Below are positions 49,365 to 58,583 of a DNA stretch of 64,000 nucleotides, one piece after another. Under the pieces are notes generated by a model. The model was not told where the DNA came from, made no database searches, and saw only the letters and a list, made by a program, of their open reading frames with translations. The stretch spans positions 1 to 64,000 of the forward strand of contig NZ_RCUA01000070.1 in assembly GCF_003731635.1 (NCBI RefSeq), read 5' to 3'. The translations under genes were made by a program, and so were the position numbers. This stretch comes from Marisediminitalea oceani (GTDB taxonomy: Bacteria; Pseudomonadota; Gammaproteobacteria; Enterobacterales; Alteromonadaceae). Within the stretch, counting starts at the first letter, position 1. Each line of letters opens with the position of its first letter.

Positions 49365-50405
49365 TTAGAGGAACTCTTCGCCGCCACCGCCGCCAAGCAT
49401 AATTTCACCGGCATCCGCCAGGCGTCGGGCCACCGACAGAATTTCTTTCTGTGCAGTTTCCACTTCGCTGATCCGCACCGGCCCCATGGCCTCAAGATCG
49501 TCAGTGAGCATTTCTGCTGCACGTTTCGACATATTGTTGGTGATCTTGTTCTTGAGTTCTTCATCTGCGCCTTTAATGGCTTTAAGCAGCGAGTCTTGTT
49601 GCACCTCGCGCAGAATAGCCTGAATACCACGATCGTCCACATCCACCAGGTTGTCGAAGACAAACATCAGATCCTGTATTTGCTGACTGAGTTCTTCGTC
49701 CTGTTCGCGAATTGCATCCATCAACTGACCTTCGATATTGGTATCCAGGTAGTTCATAATGTCGGCAGCAGACTTCAGGCCGCCCATTTTGGCTGCCTGA
49801 GTACCGGCCTGACCGGCAAACTGTTTCTCCATGATCTCGTTGAGTTCCTGCAATGCGGCTGGCTGAACTTCTTCGAGGTTGGCTACCCGCATCAACAAGT
49901 CCAGTCGAACTTTTTCCGGGAACTGCGACAAGATTTCGGCAGATTGTTCCGGCTCCAGGTAAGACAATACAATGGTCTGGATCTGCGGGTGTTCGTTGCG
50001 AATAATACTTGCCACCTGCTTGGAATCCATCCACTTGAGGGAGTCCAGACCTTTGGCGCCGGAGCCCATCAGGATCTGATCAATCAGGTTGGCGGCTTTG
50101 TCTTCACCCAACGCGGCAGTTAATGCGCGTTTCACAAAGTCCTGACTCTGGAAACCAATGGTTGAGTAATTCTGAATTTCTTCAATAAAGTGTTTATGCA
50201 CAGAGGTTATTTTTGCCTGTGTCATATCATCGATACGGGCCATGGCCGCACCGAGCTTTTGTACCTGTTTTGGCTCCAGATGTTTAAGGATCTGGGCAGC
50301 ATCTTCTTCCGACAGGCTCAGTAGCAGGATCGCGGCTTTCTCAACGCCTTCGAGCTTACTTACGTCGTAAGTTTGTTCTTCTTGTGTGGCCAGTTCTTCT
50401 GCCAT
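49365..50405 (-). CDS. fliG: Flagellar motor switch protein FliG
   Basis: This 346-aa rotor protein has the N-terminal FliF-binding domain (AAILLLSLSEEDAAQILKHL), a middle domain and the C-terminal torque domain (MFVFDNLVDVDDRGIQAILREV). An unusual glycine run ends the protein (MLGGGGGEEFL). It follows fliF by 15 nt. Confidence 0.97.
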   Translation of the reverse strand: MAEELATQEEQTYDVSKLEGVEKAAILLLSLSEEDAAQILKHLEPKQVQKLGAAMARIDDMTQAKITSVHKHFIEEIQNYSTIGFQSQDFVKRALTAALGEDKAANLIDQILMGSGAKGLDSLKWMDSKQVASIIRNEHPQIQTIVLSYLEPEQSAEILSQFPEKVRLDLLMRVANLEEVQPAALQELNEIMEKQFAGQAGTQAAKMGGLKSAADIMNYLDTNIEGQLMDAIREQDEELSQQIQDLMFVFDNLVDVDDRGIQAILREVQQDSLLKAIKGADEELKNKITNNMSKRAAEMLTDDLEAMGPVRISEVETAQKEILSVARRLADAGEIMLGGGGGEEFL

Positions 50406-50420
50406 TTTACGACCCCTTAA

Positions 50421-52109
50421 TTACTCATCCTGCAACAGCCAGCCCTTCACTACCTGGGCAGATAGTTCAGGTTCATTGGCCACCAGTGCACGCACCGCTT
50501 TTAACACATCTTCATCTTTATGCAGATCCGGCAACATTAACGAACCATCCGGTGCAAAACCTACCTGACCGGCATCAAACTCGCTGGATAGCATGTTAAT
50601 GGTATCATCACCCAGATCCAATCCTTCATCAGCATCGAACTCATCGCTGCCCTGGCTATCTGCCGGGTTAATCAGTTTTGACAACATCGGTCTGATGACG
50701 GCAAAGATCAGCGTGATAACAACCAGTCCACCCATTACCCACTTAAGTATAGGCATAAAGAAAGGTTGTTCCCAAAGTGGTAACTCTTCCATATCACCAG
50801 CGTCGATGCGGCTGAACGGCATGCTGACCACTTCGAGGCTATCACCACGGGTAACATCGAAGCCAATGCCGCCCTGCAGTAATCGGCGAATGCTCAGCAA
50901 CTCTTCCTGGCTGCGGGCTTCGCTGGTCACCGTGCCGTCTTCAGCCGTGCTTTGTTGATAGTCCACCGCCACTGACACACTCAGGCGGCGGATCACGCCG
51001 GTTTGTTGCTTGGTATGGCTAATGGTGGTGTCCAGCTCATAGTTGCGGGTCGATTCTTTGGTGGTTCTGCCGGGGACCGGCGCAACCTGACCATTGCCGA
51101 TGGCGTTTTCAGGGATATTCGAGTCCAGCGGTGGCTGGTTGCTGATAGCGCCGGGAATACCAGCAGCCACTGAGCCTACTGAATTTTCCTCTACTACCAT
51201 TTCACTGCGTACGGCGGGTAAATCCGGGTTATACCGGCGCTGGGTTTGTTCCACCGCGGTAAAGTCCATACTGACATCCACCTGCGCGGTATAGTTACCA
51301 ATGCCCAGCACTGGGATCAAAATGGCATCAATCTTTTCCTGGTACTCGCTCTCCCGCTGACGCTCGATTTCATATTCTTTACGCGCTCTGGCACTCACTG
51401 AGTTTTGCGAACCAGAGTTAAGTAACCGGCCGTTGCTGTCGGTGACGGTGACTCGCTCAGGCTCCATGCCCTGCACTGCTGAGGCAACAATATCGACTAC
51501 CGCGTCTACTTCTTCGCCGGTGATCGCCGCGCCACGGGTTGCGGTGATAACCACAGTAGCACTGGCTTTCTTCTCGCGACGGGCGAATACATTTTCTTTG
51601 GGTAATGCCAGTAGTACCCGGGCCTTCTTGATGCTGGCCATGTCTTCAATCGTGGCCGCCACCTGCATTTCCCGGGCGTGTTTAAGGCGTTCCATTTCCA
51701 CCCGTTGCGATACACCAAAGCCCATATCCTGCATGATGATGTCGCTGCCAGCCTGTTCGGCCTGCGCCAGACCTTCGCGGCTCATACCCAGCTTTATTTT
51801 TTGATATTCGTCGACCCGGACGTGCACGATGTTGCCTTCCAGCTGATATTCAATCTGGTTAGCATCAAGGTAATCGAGGGTTTCGATAAGCTCTTCGGTG
51901 TCCATTTTAGCCAGCGGACGGAAATCCGGCTCCTGGATAAACAACACCACAAAGATGGCGATAGCCACGCTGATTACCAACACAACAACCAGTGTCATCT
52001 GGCGCACCATATCGGTACTGCCAATGGTGTCCATAAAGCCGGATTTTTGCTCGTTATCGGAATCCGCCCCGTCAGAGACGGCCAGATTTGTTCCCGTTGC
52101 TTCAGCCAC
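50421..52109 (-). CDS. fliF: Flagellar MS-ring protein FliF
   Basis: The 562-aa ring protein has a first membrane helix at about 35-55, ring-building domains (LLALPKENVFARREKKASA), a variable loop, a second membrane helix at about 450-470 and a C-terminal FliG-binding tail (EPELSAQVVKGWL). Length is normal. It follows fliE by 14 nt. Confidence 0.97.
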   Translation of the reverse strand: MAEATGTNLAVSDGADSDNEQKSGFMDTIGSTDMVRQMTLVVVLVISVAIAIFVVLFIQEPDFRPLAKMDTEELIETLDYLDANQIEYQLEGNIVHVRVDEYQKIKLGMSREGLAQAEQAGSDIIMQDMGFGVSQRVEMERLKHAREMQVAATIEDMASIKKARVLLALPKENVFARREKKASATVVITATRGAAITGEEVDAVVDIVASAVQGMEPERVTVTDSNGRLLNSGSQNSVSARARKEYEIERQRESEYQEKIDAILIPVLGIGNYTAQVDVSMDFTAVEQTQRRYNPDLPAVRSEMVVEENSVGSVAAGIPGAISNQPPLDSNIPENAIGNGQVAPVPGRTTKESTRNYELDTTISHTKQQTGVIRRLSVSVAVDYQQSTAEDGTVTSEARSQEELLSIRRLLQGGIGFDVTRGDSLEVVSMPFSRIDAGDMEELPLWEQPFFMPILKWVMGGLVVITLIFAVIRPMLSKLINPADSQGSDEFDADEGLDLGDDTINMLSSEFDAGQVGFAPDGSLMLPDLHKDEDVLKAVRALVANEPELSAQVVKGWLLQDE

Positions 52110-52123
52110 AGTCAGTTACTCCA

Positions 52124-52462
52124 CTACACCGGCATGTTCATGATTTGCTTGTACGCTTCAAGCACTTTGTTGCGCACCTGCACGGTGGCTTCAAACGCAA
52201 TGCCCGACTTCTCTTTGGCCAGCATTACTTCTGCCAGGCTGAGGGATTTGTCGCCCATTTCGAAACGTTGAGTCATTTCTTTGGATTCGAGCTGCATACT
52301 GTTTACCTTCTCAACAGCATTGCCCAGCATCGCGGCAAAATCGCTTTTCGAAGTATTTAACTCCGTATTGATATCAAGATTTTGCTGTGGATTAACGTCC
52401 AGACGAGTCTGCGCGATCATAGCCTGCATTTCCTGATACAAACTGTTGGCTTTAACGTCCAT
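52124..52462 (-). CDS. fliE: Flagellar hook-basal body protein FliE
   Basis: The 112-aa adaptor joins the MS ring to the rod. The typical C-terminal part is SLAEVMLAKEKSGIAFEATVQVRNKVLEAY (split here: SLAEVMLAKEKSG, then AFEATVQVRNKV). It starts the fliEFGHIJ operon, 78 nt after a sigma-54 promoter. Confidence 0.95.
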   Translation of the reverse strand: MDVKANSLYQEMQAMIAQTRLDVNPQQNLDINTELNTSKSDFAAMLGNAVEKVNSMQLESKEMTQRFEMGDKSLSLAEVMLAKEKSGIAFEATVQVRNKVLEAYKQIMNMPV

Positions 52463-52539
52463 AACGGCTCCTGGTGTGTGTTAATTGCCTGTCCGGTGGT
52501 GCCGGATTTATGGCTTTAGTTGTACTTACCAGGATCTAC

Positions 52540-52556
52540 AGCAAGGACCAGACCAA
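52540..52556 (-). promoter_or_regulatory. Sigma-54 promoter for fliE operon
   Basis: On the minus strand TTGGTCTGGTCCTTGCT has GG and GC separated by exactly 10 bp and a full TTGCT -12 element. It is 78 nt before fliE, just downstream of the flrC terminator. FlrC is the expected activator. Confidence 0.8.
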
Positions 52557-52650
52557 CTTTTATTATTATTTAATATCAGAAGCTTACGTATTTATGCCAA
52601 TTTTATGACGGCAATTAAACGCAGGGCTAGAAGCAAAAAGAGAAGAATAG

Positions 52651-52678
52651 CAAACAGGGCGCCAGAATAAGCGCCCTG
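52651..52678 (-). terminator. Terminator after flrBC
   Basis: A perfect 8-bp stem CAGGGCGC/GCGCCCTG (52655-52662 and 52671-52678) is followed on the minus strand by TTTGCTATTCTTCTC, a loosely T-rich tail. It lies 24 nt after the flrC stop. Confidence 0.6.
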
Positions 52679-52701
52679 CAGGTAGATGGGGAGATGTATT
52701 A

Positions 52702-54048
52702 TCAGGCCGGTACTTCGATACCCTGCTCGCGCATGCGCGCCAGTTTATAGCGCAGCGTACGCGGGCTGATACCGAGCTTTTCAGCCACGTCCTTGCGTTT
52801 TCCTTTGCAGGACGCCAGGGTATCCAGAATAATCTGGTGCTCCTGATGACGCAGCTCCGAACCCAGTCGGCTGTCATCCTCTTCATAGTCTGCTTCGCTG
52901 GCTGGCGCGAAAGACTGCCCGCTCATGGGTTCGATCATCAGATCGCTGGCGTCAATCAGCTCTGATTCACATAAGATAAGCGCCCGCTGGCAAACATTTT
53001 CCAGTTCACGGACATTGCCGGGCCAGCTGTGTTGTAACAGCTTGCTGCGGGCTGACGCACTCAGCTTAAACTGCCCTAACCCTTGCTGCGCCGCATGGCG
53101 ATTAATCAGGTGTTCGGCGAGCGGAATAATATCCCCTGTCCGTTGCGCTAATGGCAACCAGGTAATTGGGAATACATTTAACCGGTAATATAAATCTTCC
53201 CGAAACTCACCTCTGGCCACGGCTTCTTTTAAATCGCGGTTACTTGTAGCAATCACCCTTACGTCCAGTTCTATGGTTTTGCGTGCGCCGAGACGCTCCA
53301 CTTCTTTTTCCTGTAACACACGTAGTAACTTCGCTTGTAGCGCCAGGTCCATCTCGGTGATTTCATCAAGCAGTAAAGTGCCGCCCTGAGCTTGCTCAAA
53401 CTTACCCGGACAAGCCTGTACGGCACCGGTAAAGGCCCCCTTTTCATAACCAAACAAGGTGGCTTCCAGCATATTTTCTGGAATGGCCGCACAGTTAATC
53501 GCCACAAAAGGTGACTGACTGCGCTGGGAGTTGTCATGGATATAGCGGGATAAAACTTCTTTACCCGAACCACTTGGTCCCAACACCATCACGGTTGCCT
53601 CTGAACGAGCTACCTTGCGTGCCAGTTGGAGTAATTCCAGGCTGCTGCTATCGCCAACAATGGGTTGTCGGGACTCAACTTTTTGCGCCGGTGCATAACG
53701 ACCAACCAGATTCAGCAACACCTCGGGCGCAAAGGGCTTCGACAAATAATCCGTCGCGCCATCGCGCATAGCACTTACCGCGTCATCCACCGTGGCGTAA
53801 GCTGTCATCAGCAGTACCGGCAAATTGGCATCTTTGCTCTTAATTGCTTTTAATAGCGCCAGGCCATTCATTTCGCCCATCTGAATATCACTTACCACGA
53901 TATCCACCGACTGTTTACTGAGCAGCATAATCGCCTGCTCTGCTGAATCGGCGGCGACCACCTGATAATCAGCCAGTAACAGCGTATCTACCAGCGCTTC
54001 GCGCAGGCCTGCATCATCCTCGACGATCAGTACGGTTGTTTTTGGCAT
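52702..54048 (-). CDS. flrC: Sigma-54 response regulator FlrC
   Basis: This is a 448-aa activator of class III flagellar promoters (FleR in Pseudomonas). It has a receiver domain with the phospho-acceptor Asp in VVSDIQMGEMNG, an AAA+ domain with LGPSGSGKEVLSRY and the sigma-54-contacting GAFTGA loop, and a C-terminal Fis-type helix-turn-helix (DVAEKLGISPRTLRYKL). It lies 3 nt after flrB. The four sigma-54 sites in the window are candidate targets. Confidence 0.96.
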   Translation of the reverse strand: MPKTTVLIVEDDAGLREALVDTLLLADYQVVAADSAEQAIMLLSKQSVDIVVSDIQMGEMNGLALLKAIKSKDANLPVLLMTAYATVDDAVSAMRDGATDYLSKPFAPEVLLNLVGRYAPAQKVESRQPIVGDSSSLELLQLARKVARSEATVMVLGPSGSGKEVLSRYIHDNSQRSQSPFVAINCAAIPENMLEATLFGYEKGAFTGAVQACPGKFEQAQGGTLLLDEITEMDLALQAKLLRVLQEKEVERLGARKTIELDVRVIATSNRDLKEAVARGEFREDLYYRLNVFPITWLPLAQRTGDIIPLAEHLINRHAAQQGLGQFKLSASARSKLLQHSWPGNVRELENVCQRALILCESELIDASDLMIEPMSGQSFAPASEADYEEDDSRLGSELRHQEHQIILDTLASCKGKRKDVAEKLGISPRTLRYKLARMREQGIEVPA

Positions 54049-54051
54049 GGG

Positions 54052-55206
54052 TTATTCCTCTGGTTGAGTGTCAGCAATTACCATGTCACTGGTAAATGCC
54101 CGGGGTAACATAATGGAAAAACAGGCGCCTTCATCGGTCAGATTTTCCACATTAATGCGGCCCTGATGTGCTTTAACCACCGATTGCACTACGGCCAGAC
54201 CAAGGCCGGTGCCGTGCGTTTTGGTGGTGTAAAAGGGTTCGAAAATTTTATCTTTCAGGGCGTCAGAAATACCAGGGCCCTGGTCGCTGATGTTGATACA
54301 CAACCAGCGGTTAAGTACGCTGAACTGCACGGTAACGTCGCTACCCTTCGGACTAATCTGGCTCGCATTCTGGATCAGGTTAAGTAAAGCGCCCTGCAAG
54401 GCGGTAAGATTACCGGTGATCGACGCATTAATATGCTGACCTTTAAAGATCACAATCTGATCCTGGCCCTGGGTGATGGTTTGCGCTGTAGGCGCAATTG
54501 CCTCATACAGTTCTTGTACTGAGATATCATTAACTACCTGTTGCTCTCCGCTTTTGGCAAACAGCAACATGTCATTGACCTGACTCTCCAGCTCCTTGAG
54601 TCTGTCCTGCAGTTTATGGGCAAACTGAACGCCGGATTCCGGCTGCAGATTCTTGCGGGTCAGAGTGGCCGCATACAGCATTGCCGCCGACAGTGGCGTA
54701 CGAATTTGATGGGCCAGTGAGGCAACCATTTTGCCCAGTGAGGACAAGCGTTGCAGATGACTCAGACGCGCCTGTAACTGGCGGGTTTCCGTGAGGTCAG
54801 TAAGTACGATAAGTTGCCCTGGCTCATTCACCAGTGGCGTAATAGACAGTTTCACCCGGCGCCCATCGAACAACGACACTTCGTGACCATCGTCAGCGCG
54901 CGGTTTAAAGGAGCGGGCAATAATGGTTCGCCACAGTTCACCCTCGAGCGGCTCGCCCAATAGTAGAGAGGCCTGCTCATTGGCTTGCCTGACATACCCT
55001 TTGCCATCCAGCACGATAACCCCGGCGGGCATAACCTGTAACAGGTGGTTAAGACGGGACGCTTGTTGTCGTAAGGAGTCGAGTTCCTGCTGCTGTGATT
55101 CAGCAGTTTCGCGTACCAGCGATAAATCGGCCGCGGCCTGATGGCTTTTCACCGGCTTTATCGATACTTCTTCTACGGTATTGGCAACACGACTATTTAA
55201 TGCCAT
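54052..55206 (-). CDS. flrB: Flagellar sensor histidine kinase FlrB
   Basis: This is a 384-aa cytoplasmic kinase (FleS) with no membrane segment. It has a PAS domain (about 50-140, VMPAGVIVLDGKGYVRQAN), a HisKA domain with the His in SLAHQIRTPLSAA and an ATPase domain (DQGPGISDALK, GTGLGLAVVQ). It phosphorylates FlrC. The ATG at 55206 has GAGGAA 5 nt upstream. Confidence 0.96.
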   Translation of the reverse strand: MALNSRVANTVEEVSIKPVKSHQAAADLSLVRETAESQQQELDSLRQQASRLNHLLQVMPAGVIVLDGKGYVRQANEQASLLLGEPLEGELWRTIIARSFKPRADDGHEVSLFDGRRVKLSITPLVNEPGQLIVLTDLTETRQLQARLSHLQRLSSLGKMVASLAHQIRTPLSAAMLYAATLTRKNLQPESGVQFAHKLQDRLKELESQVNDMLLFAKSGEQQVVNDISVQELYEAIAPTAQTITQGQDQIVIFKGQHINASITGNLTALQGALLNLIQNASQISPKGSDVTVQFSVLNRWLCINISDQGPGISDALKDKIFEPFYTTKTHGTGLGLAVVQSVVKAHQGRINVENLTDEGACFSIMLPRAFTSDMVIADTQPEE

Positions 55207-55252
55207 ACATTCCTCGTCAATTTGCAGACACTTGTTGGACTGCTAAGGATTT

Positions 55253-55268
55253 TGCATTAGTCGTGCCA
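55253..55268 (-). promoter_or_regulatory. Sigma-54 promoter for flrBC
   Basis: On the minus strand TGGCACG-ACTA-ATGCA has a perfect -24 element, correct spacing and a -12 GC. It lies 47 nt before flrB. The activator should be FlrA, encoded immediately upstream. Confidence 0.85.
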
Positions 55269-55365
55269 GAAATTTAGCTATTAAATTTCAATAAGATAAG
55301 TTATTTATAGCGAAGTTTTCGCTGTCAATATAATGACAAATGGAGGTTATCGGCGTTTAACTACA

Positions 55366-55395
55366 GAAATAGAGCTAACCGAATAGTTAGCTCCA
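55366..55395 (-). terminator. Possible terminator after flrA
   Basis: An 8-bp perfect stem GAGCTAAC/GTTAGCTC (55372-55379 and 55386-55393) lies 19 nt after the flrA stop and reads into TATTTCT on the minus strand. The weak T tract makes it tentative. Confidence 0.5.
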
Positions 55396-55411
55396 ACTCT
55401 GCTCAGGCGTG

Positions 55412-56845
55412 CTAGTCACGCTGAATATTGTACTTGCGCATCTTCTCCACCAGGGTGGTTCGGCGCATTCCCAGCTTATCGGCAGCCCGGGCGACAACCC
55501 ACTCCTGCTGGTCGAGCGCTTGCTGGATAAGATTAATTTCCAGCTCCGAAAGATATTCTTTAAGATTTACCCCTTCATCCGGTAAATATCCGTTAATAGC
55601 CGGTTCAGGCTCCGGTGTATCATCATCATACCCGGCAGATTCGGCGAAAAGTTCATTGAAGGCATCCCGCTCGAGCACTTCTTCGGGGTAATCCGGCTCG
55701 AAGCGCTCCATATCGCCATACTGGTATTTCTGCGGCAGATCCTGCACATCGACAATCTGACCAGGATAGAGGATCATCAGTCGTTCCACCAGATTAGACA
55801 ACTCGCGGACATTGCCCGACCAGGGGTGCTCCATCAGCGAACTGATAGCGCGCTCGGTAAATTTAACCGGGTCGACACCATCTCCCTGAATGCGGCTAAT
55901 CAACTCCTGCAACAGTAACGGGATATCCTCACGCCGTTCACGCAGAGCCGGACTGTCGATAGGAAACACATTCAAACGGTAATATAAATCTTCGCGGAAC
56001 TTATCATCGGCTATCATTTTTTCCAGATCGCGATGGGTGGCGGCGATAATTCGCACGTCACACTGTATGGGCCGGTTACCACCGACTCTTTCAAACATTC
56101 TTTCCTGCAGTACGCGCAGTAATTTCACCTGCATCTGCAGCGGCATATCGCCGATTTCATCGAGAAACAATGTCCCGCCTTCGGCCAGCTCAAAACGGCC
56201 TTTACGGGCACTGATAGCACCGGTAAAAGCGCCTTTTTCGTGACCAAACAATTCACTTTCCAGCAACTCACCGGGAATAGCGCCGCAGTTTACCGGGATA
56301 AACGGGCCGTCTTTACGTTCTGACAGGAAATGCACATTACGCGCGACAACTTCTTTACCGGTTCCAGACTCGCCCAAAATAAGCACGGTAGCTTCAGTGG
56401 GGGCAACCTGTTCTACCAGGCGACGAACACCCTGAATTTGTTCGCTTTTACCCACCAGGCTGCGGAATAACCGGGTTTTGGTGGGGACCGCGCCGTTGCG
56501 TACCGGGTGGCTGCGAATATATTCCTGACAGCGGTGAATCGCCTGCGTCAGTGCCGGGTAAGTAATCGGCAGCGTAATATGCCCCACCAAATTGCCAACG
56601 TTAAGGCCTGGCTGGTCGACCATATTGATTGCTACGAACGGATGCTGAGGATAACTTTTGATTAACGCCAGGGCATCGTTGCCGGTTTCTACATCGATGA
56701 TCACCGCCACGGGTGATTTGTTTTCGAGCAACGATTGCGCTTCAGACAGCGAAAGTGAAACACACGGCTCCCCTAAAAATGTCAGGATCGTGTGCAGATT
56801 TTGTTTTAATGCATTGTTATCACTAACAAGCAATATATCCTTCAT
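55412..56845 (-). CDS. flrA: Flagellar master regulator FlrA (FleQ)
   Basis: The 477-aa master activator of the polar flagellar cascade has an N-terminal FleQ-type receiver-like domain ([16 protein letters not shown]), an AAA+ domain with the P-loop [15 protein letters not shown] and GAFTGA, and a C-terminal helix-turn-helix ([16 protein letters not shown]). In Vibrio and Pseudomonas this protein responds to c-di-GMP. It acts with sigma-54 on flrBC and perhaps others. The upstream 320 nt lacks a clear promoter. Confidence 0.96.
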   Translation of the reverse strand: MKDILLVSDNNALKQNLHTILTFLGEPCVSLSLSEAQSLLENKSPVAVIIDVETGNDALALIKSYPQHPFVAINMVDQPGLNVGNLVGHITLPITYPALTQAIHRCQEYIRSHPVRNGAVPTKTRLFRSLVGKSEQIQGVRRLVEQVAPTEATVLILGESGTGKEVVARNVHFLSERKDGPFIPVNCGAIPGELLESELFGHEKGAFTGAISARKGRFELAEGGTLFLDEIGDMPLQMQVKLLRVLQERMFERVGGNRPIQCDVRIIAATHRDLEKMIADDKFREDLYYRLNVFPIDSPALRERREDIPLLLQELISRIQGDGVDPVKFTERAISSLMEHPWSGNVRELSNLVERLMILYPGQIVDVQDLPQKYQYGDMERFEPDYPEEVLERDAFNELFAESAGYDDDTPEPEPAINGYLPDEGVNLKEYLSELEINLIQQALDQQEWVVARAADKLGMRRTTLVEKMRKYNIQRD

Positions 56846-57168
56846 TCAGTCCCCAAACACTATTGTTATATTTACTAGTTTATACCAAACCACGGTTTTG
56901 TGTGTGCGACTGTCAAAAATCGGACACAATTTTTACTTTCATCAACATTTCAACCTTCCCGATTGGTAAACATTAGATGATTTGGCAGCAATACAGCCTG
57001 GCGGCCGAAACCAAGGATTGATAATACCGATTTGCACAGATGAGCATGCAATCTGGTATAGAGCGCTTTGGCAATTGTAGCGGTAACAATGTGAATCGCA
57101 ATGAAAAAAGCGGATTATTGGCAATAAAAAAGGCAGGGAAACCTGCCTTTGTTCTAAAATTGCTCGAT
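56846..57168. other. Intergenic region upstream of flrA
   Basis: No gene is seen here. It holds the flagellin-like terminator (57126-57150) at one end and the flrA promoter region at the other. On the minus strand a TTGACA (56911-56916) and a TATAAA (56879-56884) are present but 26 bp apart, too far for one promoter. Confidence 0.5.
57126..57150 (-). terminator. Terminator after flagellin-like gene
   Basis: A 9-bp stem AAAGGCAGG (57129-57137) with CCTGCCTTT (57142-57150) has a 4-nt loop and runs into TTTTTT on the minus strand. It is 18 nt after the stop codon. Confidence 0.9.
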
Positions 57169-57975
57169 TTAATTATTCAGCAAACTCAGAACCTGCCCCT
57201 GCTGCTGATTGGCCTGCGCCTGAACCGTCAGTGCCGCCTGATTCTGCACGTCATTGGCGGCCTGCTGAGAGCTGGCCTGGGCATAATCCGTATCCTGAAT
57301 ACGACTGCGTGCCGCGGCCTGATTCACATTGGTTTCGGTAAGATTACGCGCAGTGGACGCAAACTGATTCTGTACCGCGCCTAACTCGCCTCGGACACCG
57401 CCTACTGTTTCAATAGCGGCGTCTGCTGCGGCCAGTGAATCTTCCAGTGACTGCGAAGTTATGTCTACTGACAGAACGTCTGACAACTCGCTGCCAATAT
57501 CACGGGTGCCCACACTAATCTGCTGACCCGCCTGACTGCCTACCTGAAAATCAATGGAACCACTGTCAGACAACAGGGGCTTACCCGCGAACTCGGTTTG
57601 TTCAATGGTCTGGGAAATATTTTGCTGTAACTGGGATATCTCAGACTGAATCGCCTGACGATCGGCATCGTTGAGAATCCCGCTGCCTGATTGCAGCGTT
57701 AACTCGCGAATACGATTCACATCGTTATTGATGCCTTCCAGCCCGCTCTCTGCAACTTGTGCGAGTGAGATGCCATCGTAAGCATTGTTTACGGCCTGAC
57801 GGCCGCCTTCAACTTCAGACGTTAAGCGGTCGATAATTTGCTGTGCAGCAGCGCCGTCGGCAGCACTGTTGATTTGCTTGCCGGAAGCGAGCTTCTCAGA
57901 CAGTTTATCCTGCCGTTGCTGGATTTGCTCCAGTAACGACTGCGGCTTCTCTGTGCTTGAATTAAAATTAATCAT
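57169..57975 (-). CDS. Small divergent flagellin-like protein
   Basis: The 268-aa product starts at 57975 (MINFNSSTEKPQ), with AGGAGAAAGG before the ATG. The core is a flagellin D0/D1 pair: LSEKLASGKQINSAADGAA, AYDGISLAQVAESGL and LTLQSGSGILND at the N side, and GELGAVQNQFASTARNL and SRIQDTDYAQ at the C side. The usual N-terminal motif of flagellins (INTN..SL.AQR) is missing, there are no D2/D3 domains, and the C terminus is Gln-rich. It may be a minor filament or junction component. It sits where flagellin/fliD/fliS genes usually precede flrA. Confidence 0.88.
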   Translation of the reverse strand: MINFNSSTEKPQSLLEQIQQRQDKLSEKLASGKQINSAADGAAAQQIIDRLTSEVEGGRQAVNNAYDGISLAQVAESGLEGINNDVNRIRELTLQSGSGILNDADRQAIQSEISQLQQNISQTIEQTEFAGKPLLSDSGSIDFQVGSQAGQQISVGTRDIGSELSDVLSVDITSQSLEDSLAAADAAIETVGGVRGELGAVQNQFASTARNLTETNVNQAAARSRIQDTDYAQASSQQAANDVQNQAALTVQAQANQQQGQVLSLLNN

Positions 57976-57994
57976 ACCTTTCTCCTCTGATTGA

Positions 57995-58023
57995 AGTTTA
58001 GCATTTGTACAAACATTCGCCAA
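57995..58023 (-). promoter_or_regulatory. Possible sigma-70 promoter of the flagellin-like gene
   Basis: On the minus strand TTGGCG (58018-58023), a 17-bp spacer and TAAACT (57995-58000) lie 20 bp before the start codon. No sigma-28 or sigma-54 motif was found on this strand, which is unusual for a flagellin. Confidence 0.35.
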
Positions 58024-58025
58024 CC

Positions 58026-58052
58026 TAAAGCATCGTCTGATAGCGCCGATAA
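58026..58052 (+). promoter_or_regulatory. Sigma-28 (FliA) promoter
   Basis: On the plus strand TAAA (58026-58029), a 15-bp spacer and GCCGATAA (58045-58052) match the FliA consensus exactly. It points toward the cytidylyltransferase-like gene 76 bp downstream, not toward the flagellin-like gene on the other strand. Confidence 0.85.
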
Positions 58053-58127
58053 TGTATGAAGATAGATACCCATGTATACTCTCAAAACAATTGAAGCGGC
58101 CCAATAAATTTAAGGAGTCCAGCCAAC

Positions 58128-58583
58128 ATGAAAACCGTTGTTACCTATGGCACTTTTGACCTGTTTCATGTTGGCCATGTCAGATTACTTAAACGCCTGA
58201 AATCGCTGGGAGACAAACTGGTGGTTGGGTTATCTACTGACGAATTTAATCTGGTTAAGGGTAAAAAAACCATCATCCCCTACGCCGATCGCCGGGAAGT
58301 CCTGTTGGCCTGCCAATACGTAGATGATGTGTTTGAGGAAAATACCTGGGAACAAAAACGTGAGGACTTAATCAGGGAGCAGGCTACTATTTTCGCCATG
58401 GGAGATGACTGGGCGGGTAAATTCGACGATTTACAGGATATTGTAGAAGTGCTCTACCTGCCTCGCACCCAGGACATTTCCACTACCGAACTCAAAACAG
58501 TCATTAATCAGATTCACGATGAAAAACTGCGGGAAATTCGTAATGTTGCTTCTCACCTAAATGCGCTAATTGATAAGTTATAG
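58128..58583 (+). CDS. Glycerol-3-phosphate cytidylyltransferase-like (TagD/GCT family)
   Basis: This 151-aa nucleotidyltransferase should make CDP-glycerol (or a related CDP-polyol) from CTP. The N-terminal TYGTFDLFHVGH contains the catalytic HxGH, and RTQDISTTELK is the RTxxISTT signature of TagD. AAGGAG lies 10 nt before the ATG. It alone is on the plus strand, behind a sigma-28 promoter, and its 3' end overlaps the DegT gene tail by 6 nt. CDP-glycerol in Gram-negatives feeds glycan or surface decoration; use for flagellin or capsule is inferred from context. Confidence 0.92.
   Translation: MKTVVTYGTFDLFHVGHVRLLKRLKSLGDKLVVGLSTDEFNLVKGKKTIIPYADRREVLLACQYVDDVFEENTWEQKREDLIREQATIFAMGDDWAGKFDDLQDIVEVLYLPRTQDISTTELKTVINQIHDEKLREIRNVASHLNALIDKL

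Noticed and set aside
51678..52271. Plus-strand open frame of 197 codons opposite fliF/fliE
   Set aside because: Antisense to two well-supported flagellar genes and spans their junction.
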